From NCBI RefSeq assembly GCF_037023735.1, contig NZ_CP146069.1, forward strand, positions 1,591,501 to 1,655,500: 64,000 nucleotides of DNA. Direction: 5' to 3'. Positions 35,972 through 44,979 of the stretch are shown here, piece by piece. The position numbers were made by a program, and so were the translations under genes. The DNA comes from Roseovarius sp. S88 (GTDB lineage: Bacteria; Pseudomonadota; Alphaproteobacteria; Rhodobacterales; Rhodobacteraceae). The notes under the pieces were generated by a model. That model was not told the origin of the DNA, did not search any database, and saw nothing but the letters and a program-made list of their open reading frames with translations. Numbering within the stretch: the first letter of the stretch is position 1; every line of letters starts with the position of its first letter.

Positions 35972-35982
35972 CGTCGTCAATC

Positions 35983-36870
35983 ATGAATGACACAAATGTA
36001 TCATCATCAGTTCTCGACCGCCTCTCAGAGGAGTGGGACGCCCTGACGCCCGAGGCGCAGAAGGCCGCGCGCTATGTACTTGAAAACCCAACAGATGTTG
36101 GCGTCTCAACCGTGCGTGAGATTGCCGAAGCCGCCAAGGTCAAGCCCAACACATTCGTGCGTATGGCCCGCCAGGTGGGATTCGAGGGCTATGACGATTT
36201 CCGCGAACCCTTCCGCGATGCCATCCGGCGTGGGCAGGTGTCGTTTCCCGACCGCGCCCGCTGGCTGCAAAGCATTTCGCGTTCGGGCGATCTGGGCGGG
36301 CTTTATGCCGATATGGTGGGGGCCGCGATCCGCAATCTAGAAGACACGTTTGGCGGGATCAGCGCCGAAGACCTCAAATCCGCCGCAGAGGCGATCTGGA
36401 ACTCGCGTCAGGTCTTTACCCTTGGTGTGGGTGTCAATAATGCCAACGCCCGCAACTTCACCTATCTTGCCAGCACGGGCATGACGCAGTTCCATGCCAT
36501 TCCACGCCCGGGGTCTGTGGCAGTGGATGATCTGGCCTGGGCGGATGAACGCGATGTGCTGATCGCCATGACGTGCCGCCCCTATCGCACCGAAGTGATC
36601 GAGACAGTAAAGCTGGCGCGCACACAGGGTATGACAATCGTCGGCATCTCTGACAGTCCCGCCAGCCCGGTCGTGCTCTCGGCGCATCACGGGTTCGTCG
36701 TGGCCGCAGACACGCCACAATTCTTTCCATCCTCTGTTTCGACGATCACGCTTTTGGAAACATTGCTGAGCTTCGTCATAGCTGTGGCCAGCGATGAGAT
36801 CGTAGAACGTGTCGCACAATTCCACAAACGCCGCCATCAACTTGGCATTTATCAGGAGGAGCCGGAATGA
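35983..36870 (+). CDS. RpiR-family transcriptional regulator (HTH + SIS)
   Basis: The 295-residue protein has an N-terminal RpiR helix-turn-helix (residues about 10-80; VSTVREIAEAAKVKPNTFVR) and a SIS sugar-isomerase-like domain with VLIAMTCRPYRTEVI. SIS regulators sense phosphorylated or other small metabolites. The start at 35983 is one choice; ATG at 35956 in frame is also possible and neither has a strong ribosome site. Its stop overlaps the Rieske gene start (ATGA), and it diverges from the long minus operon, so it probably controls both. Confidence 0.85.
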   Translation: MNDTNVSSSVLDRLSEEWDALTPEAQKAARYVLENPTDVGVSTVREIAEAAKVKPNTFVRMARQVGFEGYDDFREPFRDAIRRGQVSFPDRARWLQSISRSGDLGGLYADMVGAAIRNLEDTFGGISAEDLKSAAEAIWNSRQVFTLGVGVNNANARNFTYLASTGMTQFHAIPRPGSVAVDDLAWADERDVLIAMTCRPYRTEVIETVKLARTQGMTIVGISDSPASPVVLSAHHGFVVAADTPQFFPSSVSTITLLETLLSFVIAVASDEIVERVAQFHKRRHQLGIYQEEPE

Positions 36871-37955
36871 ACGCCCCCTTGGTCAAGTCCCTGGAAGCCC
36901 GCTACTACACGGACCCCGCCATTTTTGCGCAGGAAATGACAGGGCTTTTGTCCAGAACATGGCAGTTTGCCGGGCATCAGGGGCAAATCCCCAATGTGGG
37001 CGACTATTTTGCGTTTCAGATCGCGGGACAGAACCTGTTTTGCATCCGTGGCCGGGATGAGGTAGTGCGCTGTTTTTACAATGTCTGTCAGCACCGTGCG
37101 CATGAATTGGTGAGCGGCACCGGCAACACCCGAGTTGTCGTATGCCCCTACCACGCCTGGACCTATGAGTTGACTGGTGGGCTGCGCGCCGGGCCGAATA
37201 TCAAATCCGTGCCGGGGTTCGAGAAAAGCCAGATTTGCCTGACCGAAGTGCGTTGCGAAGACTTCAACGGCTTTCTCTTCGTTAATCTCGATAACAACGC
37301 CGCCCCTATGGATGACTGGTTCCCCGGTGTGCGTGAAGAGCTGCGTGCCTATGTGCCCAATATTGACAAACTGACCCCACTCGAATGGGTGGAAATTCCC
37401 GAAAACTGCAACTGGAAAGTATCGATTGAGAATTACTCGGAATGCTACCATTGCTCACTGAACCATCCGACCTTTGCCCAAGGCGTGGTCAAGCCCGAAA
37501 CCTATGACATACAGCCATTGGAACAGGGCTATGTCCTGCGTCACACAACCGAGTGCCAGAATCTCGACGATATGACCTATCCCATTGATATGTCAGTGGA
37601 TCATGCAGGCGAATACCGATCTTGGTTCCTCTGGCCCATGGTCAGTTTCCAGTGCTATCCGGGCAATGTGCTCAACACCTATCACTGGCGCGCCACAGGC
37701 GTGGACACATGCACCGTATATCGTGGTTGGTACAGCGAAGGCGGCGCTGAAAGCGAGGTGATCCGCAAGCTGGCTGTGCAGGATCGTGAAACAACGGTGG
37801 AGGAAGACATCCATCTCGTTGAATCCGTTCAGCGCGGCCTCAACTCCCGCGGCTACCGGCCGGGGCCCTTGGTGCTCGATCCAAGCTGTGGGGTGAATTC
37901 AGAGCATTCGATTGAGAGACTGCAGAACTGGATGCGGGAGGCGGTGGATGGGTGA
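36867..37955 (+). CDS. Rieske-type oxygenase alpha subunit (betaine demethylase-like)
   Basis: The 362-residue ring-hydroxylating-type oxygenase has a Rieske cluster C74-x-H76 and C93-x2-H96, and a mononuclear iron site with H195 and H200 in SECYHCSLNH. Relatives such as GbcA and stachydrine demethylase oxidatively remove one N-methyl from glycine betaine or proline betaine. No reductase gene adjoins it; the ferredoxin/FrhB-like protein at 41.6 kb or one elsewhere may serve. The start is coupled to the regulator stop. The N-demethylase role is supported by the FAD-GcvT enzyme across the divergent promoter. Confidence 0.86.
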   Translation: MNAPLVKSLEARYYTDPAIFAQEMTGLLSRTWQFAGHQGQIPNVGDYFAFQIAGQNLFCIRGRDEVVRCFYNVCQHRAHELVSGTGNTRVVVCPYHAWTYELTGGLRAGPNIKSVPGFEKSQICLTEVRCEDFNGFLFVNLDNNAAPMDDWFPGVREELRAYVPNIDKLTPLEWVEIPENCNWKVSIENYSECYHCSLNHPTFAQGVVKPETYDIQPLEQGYVLRHTTECQNLDDMTYPIDMSVDHAGEYRSWFLWPMVSFQCYPGNVLNTYHWRATGVDTCTVYRGWYSEGGAESEVIRKLAVQDRETTVEEDIHLVESVQRGLNSRGYRPGPLVLDPSCGVNSEHSIERLQNWMREAVDG

Positions 37956-37965
37956 GGGCGTGCAG

Positions 37966-38469
37966 ATGTCGGAGGAAGAATACGTGCTGAACATATACAG
38001 GACTTTTCGAGAAAAAGTCGTGCATGAAGACAATCTTGTCCACCAACGCATGATATGGTTCGTAACACTGCAGGCTTTGTTGTTTACGTCCTTCGCGATC
38101 CTGCTCGGCGATATGTCGACAGGAACGCAAAAAGCCTGGCAACTTGAGTTAGATCAGTTGAGAAAACTCGCTTTGGTTTTTTCTTCAGTTGGAATGGTTT
38201 CGGCGCTGGCCGCCGCATTGAGTGTCGGCGCAGCCTTTTTAGCAATCGACAAAGCTTTCAACGACTGGAAAGTCACCACCGACAGATGGGTGGATAAGCC
38301 CAGCAAGCAAAAAATTGTCAAAGATCTTCCGTCCGTCGTCGGAGCGGGAAAACTGTCTGGCACGCACTGGTTTGGAAAGATTGCAGGCACCGCATTTCCT
38401 TTTTCCATTGGGATCGCTTGGCTGGCCATTATTTGCGAAGTCTATGGCGCTAGCGTTTTTCAGTTTTGA
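37966..38469 (+). CDS. Hypothetical inner-membrane protein
   Basis: The 167-residue protein (counting from ATG 37966) has a charged N-terminus ending in HEDNLVHQRM, two N-proximal helices (about residues 30-50 and 67-90) and a C-terminal hydrophobic segment (IGIAWLAIICEVYG). An alternative start at 37948 overlaps the Rieske gene. The D/E-N-L-V-x-Q-R pattern before the first helix recurs in uncharacterised small membrane proteins. It looks slightly AT-richer than its neighbours and interrupts a catabolic run, so it may be an insertion. Confidence 0.7.
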   Translation: MSEEEYVLNIYRTFREKVVHEDNLVHQRMIWFVTLQALLFTSFAILLGDMSTGTQKAWQLELDQLRKLALVFSSVGMVSALAAALSVGAAFLAIDKAFNDWKVTTDRWVDKPSKQKIVKDLPSVVGAGKLSGTHWFGKIAGTAFPFSIGIAWLAIICEVYGASVFQF

Positions 38470-38496
38470 CATGGATTCACGAAGAAGAGGTCTCAC

Positions 38497-39315
38497 ATGC
38501 TAATGCCCGAAACCTGGCGGCCCGAGCATAAGCTCTTCCCGCAACAGGTAGCCTTCACCTGTCCACCTTTCGACTATGATGCCGCCCCCAGTGATTTCCT
38601 GCGCATGGCGCCTGAAACCGTGGGCGTTCATGGCTGGATGCTGCATGTGCCGGACTATGTGCATGGGCTGGATCAGCGGAGACAAAACTTTGGAATGCTT
38701 GAGGATTTCGTTCATCTCTGCGCCCGTAACGGCGTTGATGTGGCCGGGCAGGTGGGCTCCAACTGGGTGCATGCCTGCGGGCTGGGCGTTGAGGGTGTGC
38801 GGGATCATTGCGCGCGCCTGTCGGACCAATTCGGCGTGCGCTTTCACATGGCCGGATACGCCATGGTCGAGGCCCTGCGCGCGCTGAACGTCGAGAAAGT
38901 CGCCCTCAACGCCGCCTATCACTGGCCCGAGTGGTGGCAGGGCACCGTTGGGTTTCTGAAAGAAGCCGGGTTTGATGTGCTCTGGGCGGGCAATTTCCAC
39001 GATCAGGGCTGGTTCGACAGCCAGGAGGCTGTCAATGACCGTCGCTGGGTGTTTGACGGCGACCTGGCTACCAAGAGCTTCGACTATGTGGCTGAGCAAG
39101 CCCCTGATGCCGACGCCTATCTCATCAACGGCATGTGCAACTTTCGCTCTGGACCGGGTGGCCAGCCTCAGCGCCCCCTGCATCTTGCGCCCATGTTGGA
39201 AGGCCGGCTGGGAAAACCGGTCATCGGCCACGACACAGCCCTTTACTGGCGCATCTTCAAAGACCTCGGTCTGGCTCCAACTTCACCTCAGGGCCAGCTC
39301 CTTAACTCTTTGTAA
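38497..39315 (+). CDS. Asp/Glu racemase-superfamily protein (maleate isomerase / arylmalonate decarboxylase-like)
   Basis: The 272-residue protein resembles the Asp/Glu racemase superfamily, where two Cys catalyse proton transfer at an alpha carbon. A Cys is seen late, in LINGMCNFRS (about residue 213), at the position of the second catalytic Cys; the first position near VGSNWVHACG is less clear. Maleate isomerases and arylmalonate decarboxylases are the nearest recognisable relatives. The ATG at 38497 follows GAAGAGG. It sits after the Rieske gene, so a dicarboxylate or betaine derivative may be the substrate. Assignment is moderate. Confidence 0.62.
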   Translation: MLMPETWRPEHKLFPQQVAFTCPPFDYDAAPSDFLRMAPETVGVHGWMLHVPDYVHGLDQRRQNFGMLEDFVHLCARNGVDVAGQVGSNWVHACGLGVEGVRDHCARLSDQFGVRFHMAGYAMVEALRALNVEKVALNAAYHWPEWWQGTVGFLKEAGFDVLWAGNFHDQGWFDSQEAVNDRRWVFDGDLATKSFDYVAEQAPDADAYLINGMCNFRSGPGGQPQRPLHLAPMLEGRLGKPVIGHDTALYWRIFKDLGLAPTSPQGQLLNSL

Positions 39316-39320
39316 AAATG

Positions 39321-39349
39321 CCTTTCTTTTTGCTTCAAATATCCTCGCC
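39321..39349 (+). repeat. Dispersed intergenic motif, copy on plus strand
   Basis: TTTCTTTTTGC, a variable TTC and AAATATCCTCG lie 6-35 bases after the stop of the racemase-like gene. Twenty-two of 25 positions match the minus-strand copy at 29961-29995. The position after a stop codon is the same in both cases. Confidence 0.55.
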
Positions 39350-39384
39350 AAAGGCCACGTCCGCAGGGCGCATACACAGGACAC

Positions 39385-40131
39385 ATGCACATGCATAAGA
39401 TTATCGCCCTCTGGGCCGTGCCCCGCTCAACCTCGACCGCCTTTGAATGGATGATGCGCCAGCGCGGTGATCTGGAGTGCCTGCACGAACCCTTTGGCGA
39501 GGCGTGGTATCAAGGCGAAGAGCCGCTTTGGCAGCGCTTCAATGAGGGCGATGTCACAACGCCCGGCCTCACATTGGAAAGCGTCTGGCAGGACATTCAG
39601 AACCGTGCAGCCCAAGGCCCGGTCTTTCTCAAGGATTTTCCGCATTACATCAATCATATGTGGAACCCGGAGTTCTTGGGTCATTTCACGCACGCCTTTC
39701 TCATTCGGGATCCCGCCAAAACCATCACGTCGATGCATGACAAGTGGCCGGATTTTCACGAAGGTGAGGTGGGGTTCCCCGAGCAGCGCGCGCTTTTCGA
39801 TTTGCTCTGGGCCCTGAACGACAGCCCTCCGCCGGTGATCGACAGTGACGATCTTCTGGAAAATCCGGAAGACATGGTCGAGGCATTTTGCAACGCGGTT
39901 GAGATTCCCTTCCTCCGCGAAGCCCTGAGTTGGGAGCCAGGCGGTGATCCGTCCGAGCATAGCTGGTGGGATGGGGGATCTTTCCATGCCAACCTGTCCA
40001 AATCAACCGGTTTGACACCGCAAAAACGGCGCTACGTTGCGCTGGAAGAGTGCGCACCGCGCGTGCAGCAGGTTCACAGGCGCATGCGTCCGCATTATGA
40101 CCGGTTATACGCCCATCGCGTCAAGGTGTGA
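39385..40131 (+). CDS. Sulfotransferase-family P-loop protein
   Basis: The 248-residue protein starts with the PAPS-binding loop in WAVPRSTSTAFEWMM (residues 10-24), typical of the sulfotransferase family with the R-S-T variant. A second motif AFLIRDPAKTITSM gives the 3'-phosphate Arg. Members of this branch are often annotated without a known acceptor. ATG at 39385 (MHMHK) or 39391 are both possible. It stands between the racemase-like and aldehyde dehydrogenase genes. Confidence 0.75.
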   Translation: MHMHKIIALWAVPRSTSTAFEWMMRQRGDLECLHEPFGEAWYQGEEPLWQRFNEGDVTTPGLTLESVWQDIQNRAAQGPVFLKDFPHYINHMWNPEFLGHFTHAFLIRDPAKTITSMHDKWPDFHEGEVGFPEQRALFDLLWALNDSPPPVIDSDDLLENPEDMVEAFCNAVEIPFLREALSWEPGGDPSEHSWWDGGSFHANLSKSTGLTPQKRRYVALEECAPRVQQVHRRMRPHYDRLYAHRVKV

Positions 40132-40164
40132 TCCGGGCCTAAAACGCAGACAACAGGACGAATT

Positions 40165-41607
40165 ATGAAAGACTATTGGCAAAACTACATCGACGGAGAC
40201 TGGGTCGATGGCGGTGCCGGACGGCTTGATGTCATCAATCCCGGAACGGGCGAAAAACTGGCCGCGCACGCGCTCGCGGATGCGGCCGACGTGGATCGTG
40301 CCGTTCAAGCCGCCAAACGGGTGCATGAGAGTGGTGCCTTGACTGACATGCGGCCTGTGGAGCGCGGGCGCATGGTGCAGGAGATCGGTCGCAGGTTTCT
40401 GGAAAAGCGCAATGAAATTGCAGAGATACTGACGCTGGAACAAGGTAAGCCGCTTTGGGAGGCACAGCGCGAAATGGACGGCGCGGCGCGGTATTTTGAA
40501 TATTACGGAAATCAGGCCGAAACTGTGGAAGGGCGATCGATTCCCCTGGGTTCCGGATATGTCGACTTCACCCATCACGAACCCTACGGCGTCTCGGCTC
40601 AGATCATCCCGTGGAACTTCCCGCTAGAGATCGCCGCGCGGTCACTCTCCGCCGGTCTGGCCACTGGCAATGCCTGCGTGATCAAGACCTCGGAGATGAC
40701 CCCGCTCAGCAGCTGGATTTTTGCCGAACTGGCCGAGGAGGTGGGATTGCCGAAGGGTGCTGTGAATATCCTGTGCGGCTTGGGGCAAGACGCCGGAGCG
40801 GCGCTGGCAGGCCACCCGGATGTCAACCAGATCGTTTTCACAGGTTCCGTCAAAACCGGTATCGCCATTGCCACGGCGGCGGGGCAGAACATTGTGCCAT
40901 GCGTTCTGGAACTGGGCGGCAAATCGGCGGCCATTGTGCATGACGATGCCGATCTAGAGGCGTTCGAGCGCGACATCCGCTGGGGAATATTCTTCAACGC
41001 AGGCCAGGTTTGTTCCGCCATGAGCCGTGTTCTGGTCCATGAAAGCCGTGAGGCGGAGATGGTGGAACGTGCTGTAAAGGTTGCGAAATCCCTATCCGTT
41101 GGCCCCGGTATCGAGAGGGCTGAAGGCACCAATGGCATGGGCTCCATGGCCTCTGAGGCACAGCGCGACCGCGCCGCCGGCATGATCGCGGACGCCGAAG
41201 CACAGGGCGCAAAGGTGGCGACCGGTGGGCGCAAGATGAACATTCCCGGCGCATTCCTTGAACCGACCGTGATGACGCAGGTCACTCCCGACATGGCCAT
41301 CGCACAGGAAGAGGTGTTTGGACCGGTTCTCTCGGTCATTCCGTTTCGGGACGACGCCGAGGCCATCGAGATCGCCAATGGCACCCAATACGGGCTTGTC
41401 GGCGGGGTTTTCACCCGTGATCTTGATCGCGCCAACAAGGCTGCGCAAAAGATGCGGGCCGGGCAGATTTTTGTGAACGAATGGTTTGCCGGTGGCGTGG
41501 AAACCCCCTTTGGCGGCTATGGCAAATCCGGCTATGGCCGCGAGAAGGGGCGCGAGGCGCTTTGGAACTACGTCCAGACCAAGAACGTTGCGATGAAAGT
41601 CCGGTAA
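40165..41607 (+). CDS. NAD(P)-dependent aldehyde dehydrogenase
   Basis: The 480-residue ALDH has FTGSVKTG (NAD loop), the general-base Glu in LELGGKSAA and catalytic C283 in NAGQVCSAMS. Its length and the IPWNFPLEIAAR motif are typical of betaine aldehyde, succinate semialdehyde and related dehydrogenases. In this context it could oxidise betaine aldehyde from the choline pathway or an aldehyde from demethylation; the sequence alone does not choose. It begins 33 bases after the sulfotransferase and ends one base before the FrhB-like start. Confidence 0.9.
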   Translation: MKDYWQNYIDGDWVDGGAGRLDVINPGTGEKLAAHALADAADVDRAVQAAKRVHESGALTDMRPVERGRMVQEIGRRFLEKRNEIAEILTLEQGKPLWEAQREMDGAARYFEYYGNQAETVEGRSIPLGSGYVDFTHHEPYGVSAQIIPWNFPLEIAARSLSAGLATGNACVIKTSEMTPLSSWIFAELAEEVGLPKGAVNILCGLGQDAGAALAGHPDVNQIVFTGSVKTGIAIATAAGQNIVPCVLELGGKSAAIVHDDADLEAFERDIRWGIFFNAGQVCSAMSRVLVHESREAEMVERAVKVAKSLSVGPGIERAEGTNGMGSMASEAQRDRAAGMIADAEAQGAKVATGGRKMNIPGAFLEPTVMTQVTPDMAIAQEEVFGPVLSVIPFRDDAEAIEIANGTQYGLVGGVFTRDLDRANKAAQKMRAGQIFVNEWFAGGVETPFGGYGKSGYGREKGREALWNYVQTKNVAMKVR

Positions 41608-41608
41608 A

Positions 41609-42826
41609 ATGGACGCTCAACAGCCGACATCCATAAGAGACGTGGTCGAGAACGGTCTGTGCATCGGGTGTGGCTTGTGCGAGGCGCTGGCCCCGGATCG
41701 CTGGGTCATGCGCATGAATTCCGAGGGACGTCTGCGACCCGCTCCCCTTGGCTCAGAAGAGCCTGATGCGGATGCATCTGTTTTGGCGGCCTGTCCCGGT
41801 GTGATTGCCGAGGCTGAACCACGTGGCCACAAGAGCGACCCGATTTGGGGTAGCTATATGCATATGCATGAGGCCTGGGCAGGAGAGGCCAATATCAGGT
41901 TTCGCGCCGCCACCGGAGGTGTCCTGACCGCACTTGGTGCGCACTTGCTGAAGTCTGGTAGAGCGCAATTCATCTTGCATTGCGCCGCCGATCCGGACCA
42001 TCCGATGCGCACCCGCTGGGTCATGTCCGAAACAGCCCAAGACGTCGCCAGTCGGGCCGGGTCTCGCTATGGTCCAAGTGACACGCTTGCCGGATTGGAA
42101 GTTGCGTTGGCCAGAGGTGAACGTTTTGCAATCATTGCCAAACCTTGTGATGCTGGGGCTGTTCGTGCGCGCGCCAAGTATGACCCAAGGCTGGATGAGT
42201 TGCTGGTGGTTGTGCTGGTCATGGTCTGTGGTGGGGCGTCCGATCTTGGCAAATCACAGGCCGTACTGGACGAACTTGGTGTGAAAGAGGATGATCTCAC
42301 GCTCTTTCGGTATCGCGGACACGGCAATCCAGGCCCAACGCGGATTGAAACCAAAGATGGCCGTAGCTTTGAGAAGACCTATCAGGAGATGTGGGCCGAT
42401 GAGGCCGGGTGGCGCATTCAGACGCGCTGTAAACTCTGCCCAGATGCCATCGGTGAGGCCGCGGATGTAGCGGCGGCAGACATCTGGCCTGATGCCAACC
42501 CGGAAGGCGATGATGAAGGCTTCAATGGTGTGATCACCCGAACGCCTGAGGGTCAGGCACTGGTCGAGGCCGCGATTGCGGCGGGCGATCTGGTCAAAGG
42601 TGCCGATCATTCGCCCCGCGACTATGATCATTTCCAACCGCATCAGGTGCGCAAGAAGCGCGCCCTTGCTGCGCGATTGCGCGGACTGACGCATGCTGGG
42701 CGTCCCGTCTATGCTCACACGGGCCTGCGTTTGGACGAGCTGGATACGCATGACCCAGAGGAAGAGGCCGGTGCAGAACAGCGCGCGCGCTCTGGCCGGT
42801 TTGACGACAAGGTGCCAAGTCTTTGA
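41609..42826 (+). CDS. FrhB-like Coenzyme F420 hydrogenase/dehydrogenase beta-subunit family protein
   Basis: The 405-residue protein has an N-terminal 4Fe-4S ferredoxin site (C18-I-G-C21-G-L-C24, fourth Cys C62 in AACPG) and the FrhB beta-subunit N- and C-terminal domains with FAIIAKPCDAGAVR. In plants and bacteria this architecture carries FAD and reduces organic substrates without F420, which Roseobacters are not known to make. It may transfer electrons to the Rieske oxygenase or a dehydrogenase. Its start is 1 base after the ALDH stop, and its stop overlaps the next gene start by four bases (TTGA). Confidence 0.8.
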   Translation: MDAQQPTSIRDVVENGLCIGCGLCEALAPDRWVMRMNSEGRLRPAPLGSEEPDADASVLAACPGVIAEAEPRGHKSDPIWGSYMHMHEAWAGEANIRFRAATGGVLTALGAHLLKSGRAQFILHCAADPDHPMRTRWVMSETAQDVASRAGSRYGPSDTLAGLEVALARGERFAIIAKPCDAGAVRARAKYDPRLDELLVVVLVMVCGGASDLGKSQAVLDELGVKEDDLTLFRYRGHGNPGPTRIETKDGRSFEKTYQEMWADEAGWRIQTRCKLCPDAIGEAADVAAADIWPDANPEGDDEGFNGVITRTPEGQALVEAAIAAGDLVKGADHSPRDYDHFQPHQVRKKRALAARLRGLTHAGRPVYAHTGLRLDELDTHDPEEEAGAEQRARSGRFDDKVPSL

Positions 42827-43668
42827 TTACAAAGCCGTTCACAGAGGATCAGGCGCGCGGGATGCTGATTGGGTTGGCTGTGGGAGATGCTCTGGGCACC
42901 ACGCTTGAGTTCACAACGCGGGGGGAATTCGACCCCCTTACAGACATGGTGGGCGGCGGGCCGTTCAACCTCAAGCCCGGGCAATGGACGGATGACACCT
43001 CCATGGCCATGTGTTTGGCGCAGATGCTACGCTCAGCGAATGGCTGGGATGCCGAGGACGCGATGAAACGGTTCATCAACTGGCGCGATCACGGCTATCT
43101 GTCCTCGACCCGTGTCTGTTTCGACATCGGCAATCAAACTGCCGAAGCACTGCGCCGCTATGAAGAGACCGGCAATCCCTATGCCGGGCCAGTGGACGAG
43201 GCCCAAAGTGGCAATGGCGGGATCATGCGACTGGCCCCGGTGGTACTGGCCTATGGCGCAGTCAAGGAAAGCGCCATGGCCGTAGCCCAATTGCAAAGCC
43301 GCCTGACGCATGGCAGCCAGCTCTGCCAGAGGGCAGCGGCAAACATGGCGCAATTCATGGTCACAGGTGATCAGTCCCTGCTGCCACGTCCCAAAGATCC
43401 GCCCGACGTGGCGTCGGGCTATGTCGTGCACACCTTGCACGCAGCCTTTTGGGCGCTGACCCAAGGTGAGACATTTCGTGACGTTTTGCTTGCGGCTGTT
43501 AACCTTGGGGGTGACGCCGACACCGTAGGGGCCGTGACAGGTCAATTGGCCGGACGGATCTATGGATATTCCGGCATTCCGCAGGGCTGGCGGAATAAAA
43601 TCTATGACCACGACAAAATCAGGACCGCGGCGGATGACCTCTATGCGCTGCGCCCCATTGACCAGTAA
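42823..43668 (+). CDS. ADP-ribosylglycohydrolase-family protein (DraG-like)
   Basis: The 281-residue protein has the DraG fold with GLAVGDALGTTLEF, the metal site in QWTDDTSMAM, and the second metal motif GGDADTVGA. Members remove ADP-ribose from proteins or act on small ADP-ribosyl esters. A TTG start at 42823 is chosen because it overlaps the FrhB TGA and keeps the normal N-terminus; the first in-frame ATG would cut into the domain. No nitrogenase gene is near, so the DraG role in nitrogen fixation does not apply. Confidence 0.83.
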   Translation: MITKPFTEDQARGMLIGLAVGDALGTTLEFTTRGEFDPLTDMVGGGPFNLKPGQWTDDTSMAMCLAQMLRSANGWDAEDAMKRFINWRDHGYLSSTRVCFDIGNQTAEALRRYEETGNPYAGPVDEAQSGNGGIMRLAPVVLAYGAVKESAMAVAQLQSRLTHGSQLCQRAAANMAQFMVTGDQSLLPRPKDPPDVASGYVVHTLHAAFWALTQGETFRDVLLAAVNLGGDADTVGAVTGQLAGRIYGYSGIPQGWRNKIYDHDKIRTAADDLYALRPIDQ

Positions 43669-43685
43669 CCAAGAAAGGATGACCC

Positions 43686-44072
43686 ATGAGCCTCTTTGAC
43701 GAAGACCTTTTTCTGAAAGGGTTGGAACAACGTAAGGGCACGTTAGGTGCCGAATATGTTGAGAAAAACCTGGCCGCTGCGGATGAGTTTACCCGCCCCT
43801 TCCAAGAGGCGATGACTGCGTGGTGCTGGGGGTTTGGCTGGGGCGATGATGTGATCGACGCCAAGACGCGTAGCATGATGAACCTTGCGATGATTGGCGC
43901 ATTGGGCAAGATGAACGAGTTTGAAATCCATTGCCGGGGTGCCCTGAATAACGGCGTCAGCAAGGAAGAAATCCGTGCCATCGTGCATGTCGTGGCGATC
44001 TATTGCGGCGTGCCGCAAGGGTTGGAATGCTTCCGCCATGCGCGAAAAGTGCTCGAAGAGCGGGGGCTTTGA
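43686..44072 (+). CDS. Carboxymuconolactone decarboxylase-family protein (PcaC-like)
   Basis: The 128-residue all-helical protein has the CMD domain with FGWGDDVIDAKTRSMMNLAMI and ALNNGVSKEEIRA. The YCGVPQGLE end is typical of true PcaC proteins rather than the AhpD peroxidase branch, and no C-x2-C is present. PcaC decarboxylates gamma-carboxymuconolactone. Partners PcaGH and PcaD are not in the window, so another lactone or keto acid is possible. It starts 18 bases after the DraG-like gene behind AAGAAAGGA. Confidence 0.82.
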   Translation: MSLFDEDLFLKGLEQRKGTLGAEYVEKNLAAADEFTRPFQEAMTAWCWGFGWGDDVIDAKTRSMMNLAMIGALGKMNEFEIHCRGALNNGVSKEEIRAIVHVVAIYCGVPQGLECFRHARKVLEERGL

Positions 44073-44145
44073 TACACGCCATTCTGCGCGGTGAACCTGT
44101 ATTCAGGGCTTGAAGAGACGCGCGCGCAGGGTCAGACTTGGCGTC

Positions 44146-44979
44146 ATGACAAAGCCTTGCATCATTTGCGTCGCCATCACCGGCTCGGTCCCGCAAAAGG
44201 CGGACAATCCGGCTGTTCCAATCACAATTGAGGAACAGGTCGAGTCGACTCATGCGGCATTTGATGCAGGTGCATCTATTGCGCATTGCCACGTGCGTCT
44301 GGAGGACGGCACGCCAACCTCCGACCCAGAGAGGTTTCAGCGCCTGGGTGAAGGGATACGCAAACATTGCCCCGGTATGATCATTCAGTTCTCAACCGGC
44401 GGCAGGTCGGGGGCCGGGCAAGCGCGCGGCGGGATGTTGCCGCTTCGGCCCGACATGGCTTCGCTTTCGGTTGGCTCGAACAATTTTCCAACACGGGTGT
44501 ATGAAAATCCGCCTGATCTGGTGGACTGGCTTGCCAGCGAAATGCAAACCCACGAGGTCGTGCCAGAGATAGAAGCCTTTGATCTCAGCCACATTTTGCA
44601 TTCCATGCGTTTGCATGAAGAAGGCCGACTCTATGGCAAGCTCTATGTGCAATTCGTGATGGGCGTAAAGAACGCCATGCCTGCGGATAAGGACGTATTC
44701 GAATTTTACGTACAGCTGATGCAGGCGCGCGCGCCTGAGGCCGAATGGTGTGCCGCCGGGATTGGGGCCAACCAGATTCGTGTTAACGAATGGGCCATCG
44801 CCGCAGGCGGCCATACGCGCACAGGATTGGAAGACAACGTGCGGCTGTCCAAGGATGCCCTTGCTCCGTCAAACGCGGCTCTTGTGACGCGTGCCGTAGA
44901 GATTTGCCAAAAATATGAACGCCCCGTCGCGTCTGCGGCGCAAGCCCGGGACATTCTTGGTTTGCGAGCGGCGCTATGA
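44146..44979 (+). CDS. BKACE (DUF849) beta-keto acid cleavage enzyme
   Basis: The 277-residue BKACE/DUF849 protein has zinc ligands H47 and H49 in IAHCHVRLEDG and a downstream QFSTGGR segment. The family condenses a beta-keto acid with acetyl-CoA to give a CoA ester and acetoacetate; Kce of lysine fermentation is the founder, and other members act on dehydrocarnitine or beta-ketoadipate. ATG at 44146 (MTKPCIICV) is the normal family start. It is followed by a PcaB-like gene overlapping by 4 bases (ATGA). Dehydrocarnitine cleavage would also fit the betaine theme. Confidence 0.88.
   Translation: MTKPCIICVAITGSVPQKADNPAVPITIEEQVESTHAAFDAGASIAHCHVRLEDGTPTSDPERFQRLGEGIRKHCPGMIIQFSTGGRSGAGQARGGMLPLRPDMASLSVGSNNFPTRVYENPPDLVDWLASEMQTHEVVPEIEAFDLSHILHSMRLHEEGRLYGKLYVQFVMGVKNAMPADKDVFEFYVQLMQARAPEAEWCAAGIGANQIRVNEWAIAAGGHTRTGLEDNVRLSKDALAPSNAALVTRAVEICQKYERPVASAAQARDILGLRAAL

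Noticed and set aside
41609..42826. Evidence for coenzyme F420 use
   Set aside because: FrhB-like domains with a ferredoxin site occur in F420-free organisms, and nothing else in the window points to F420.
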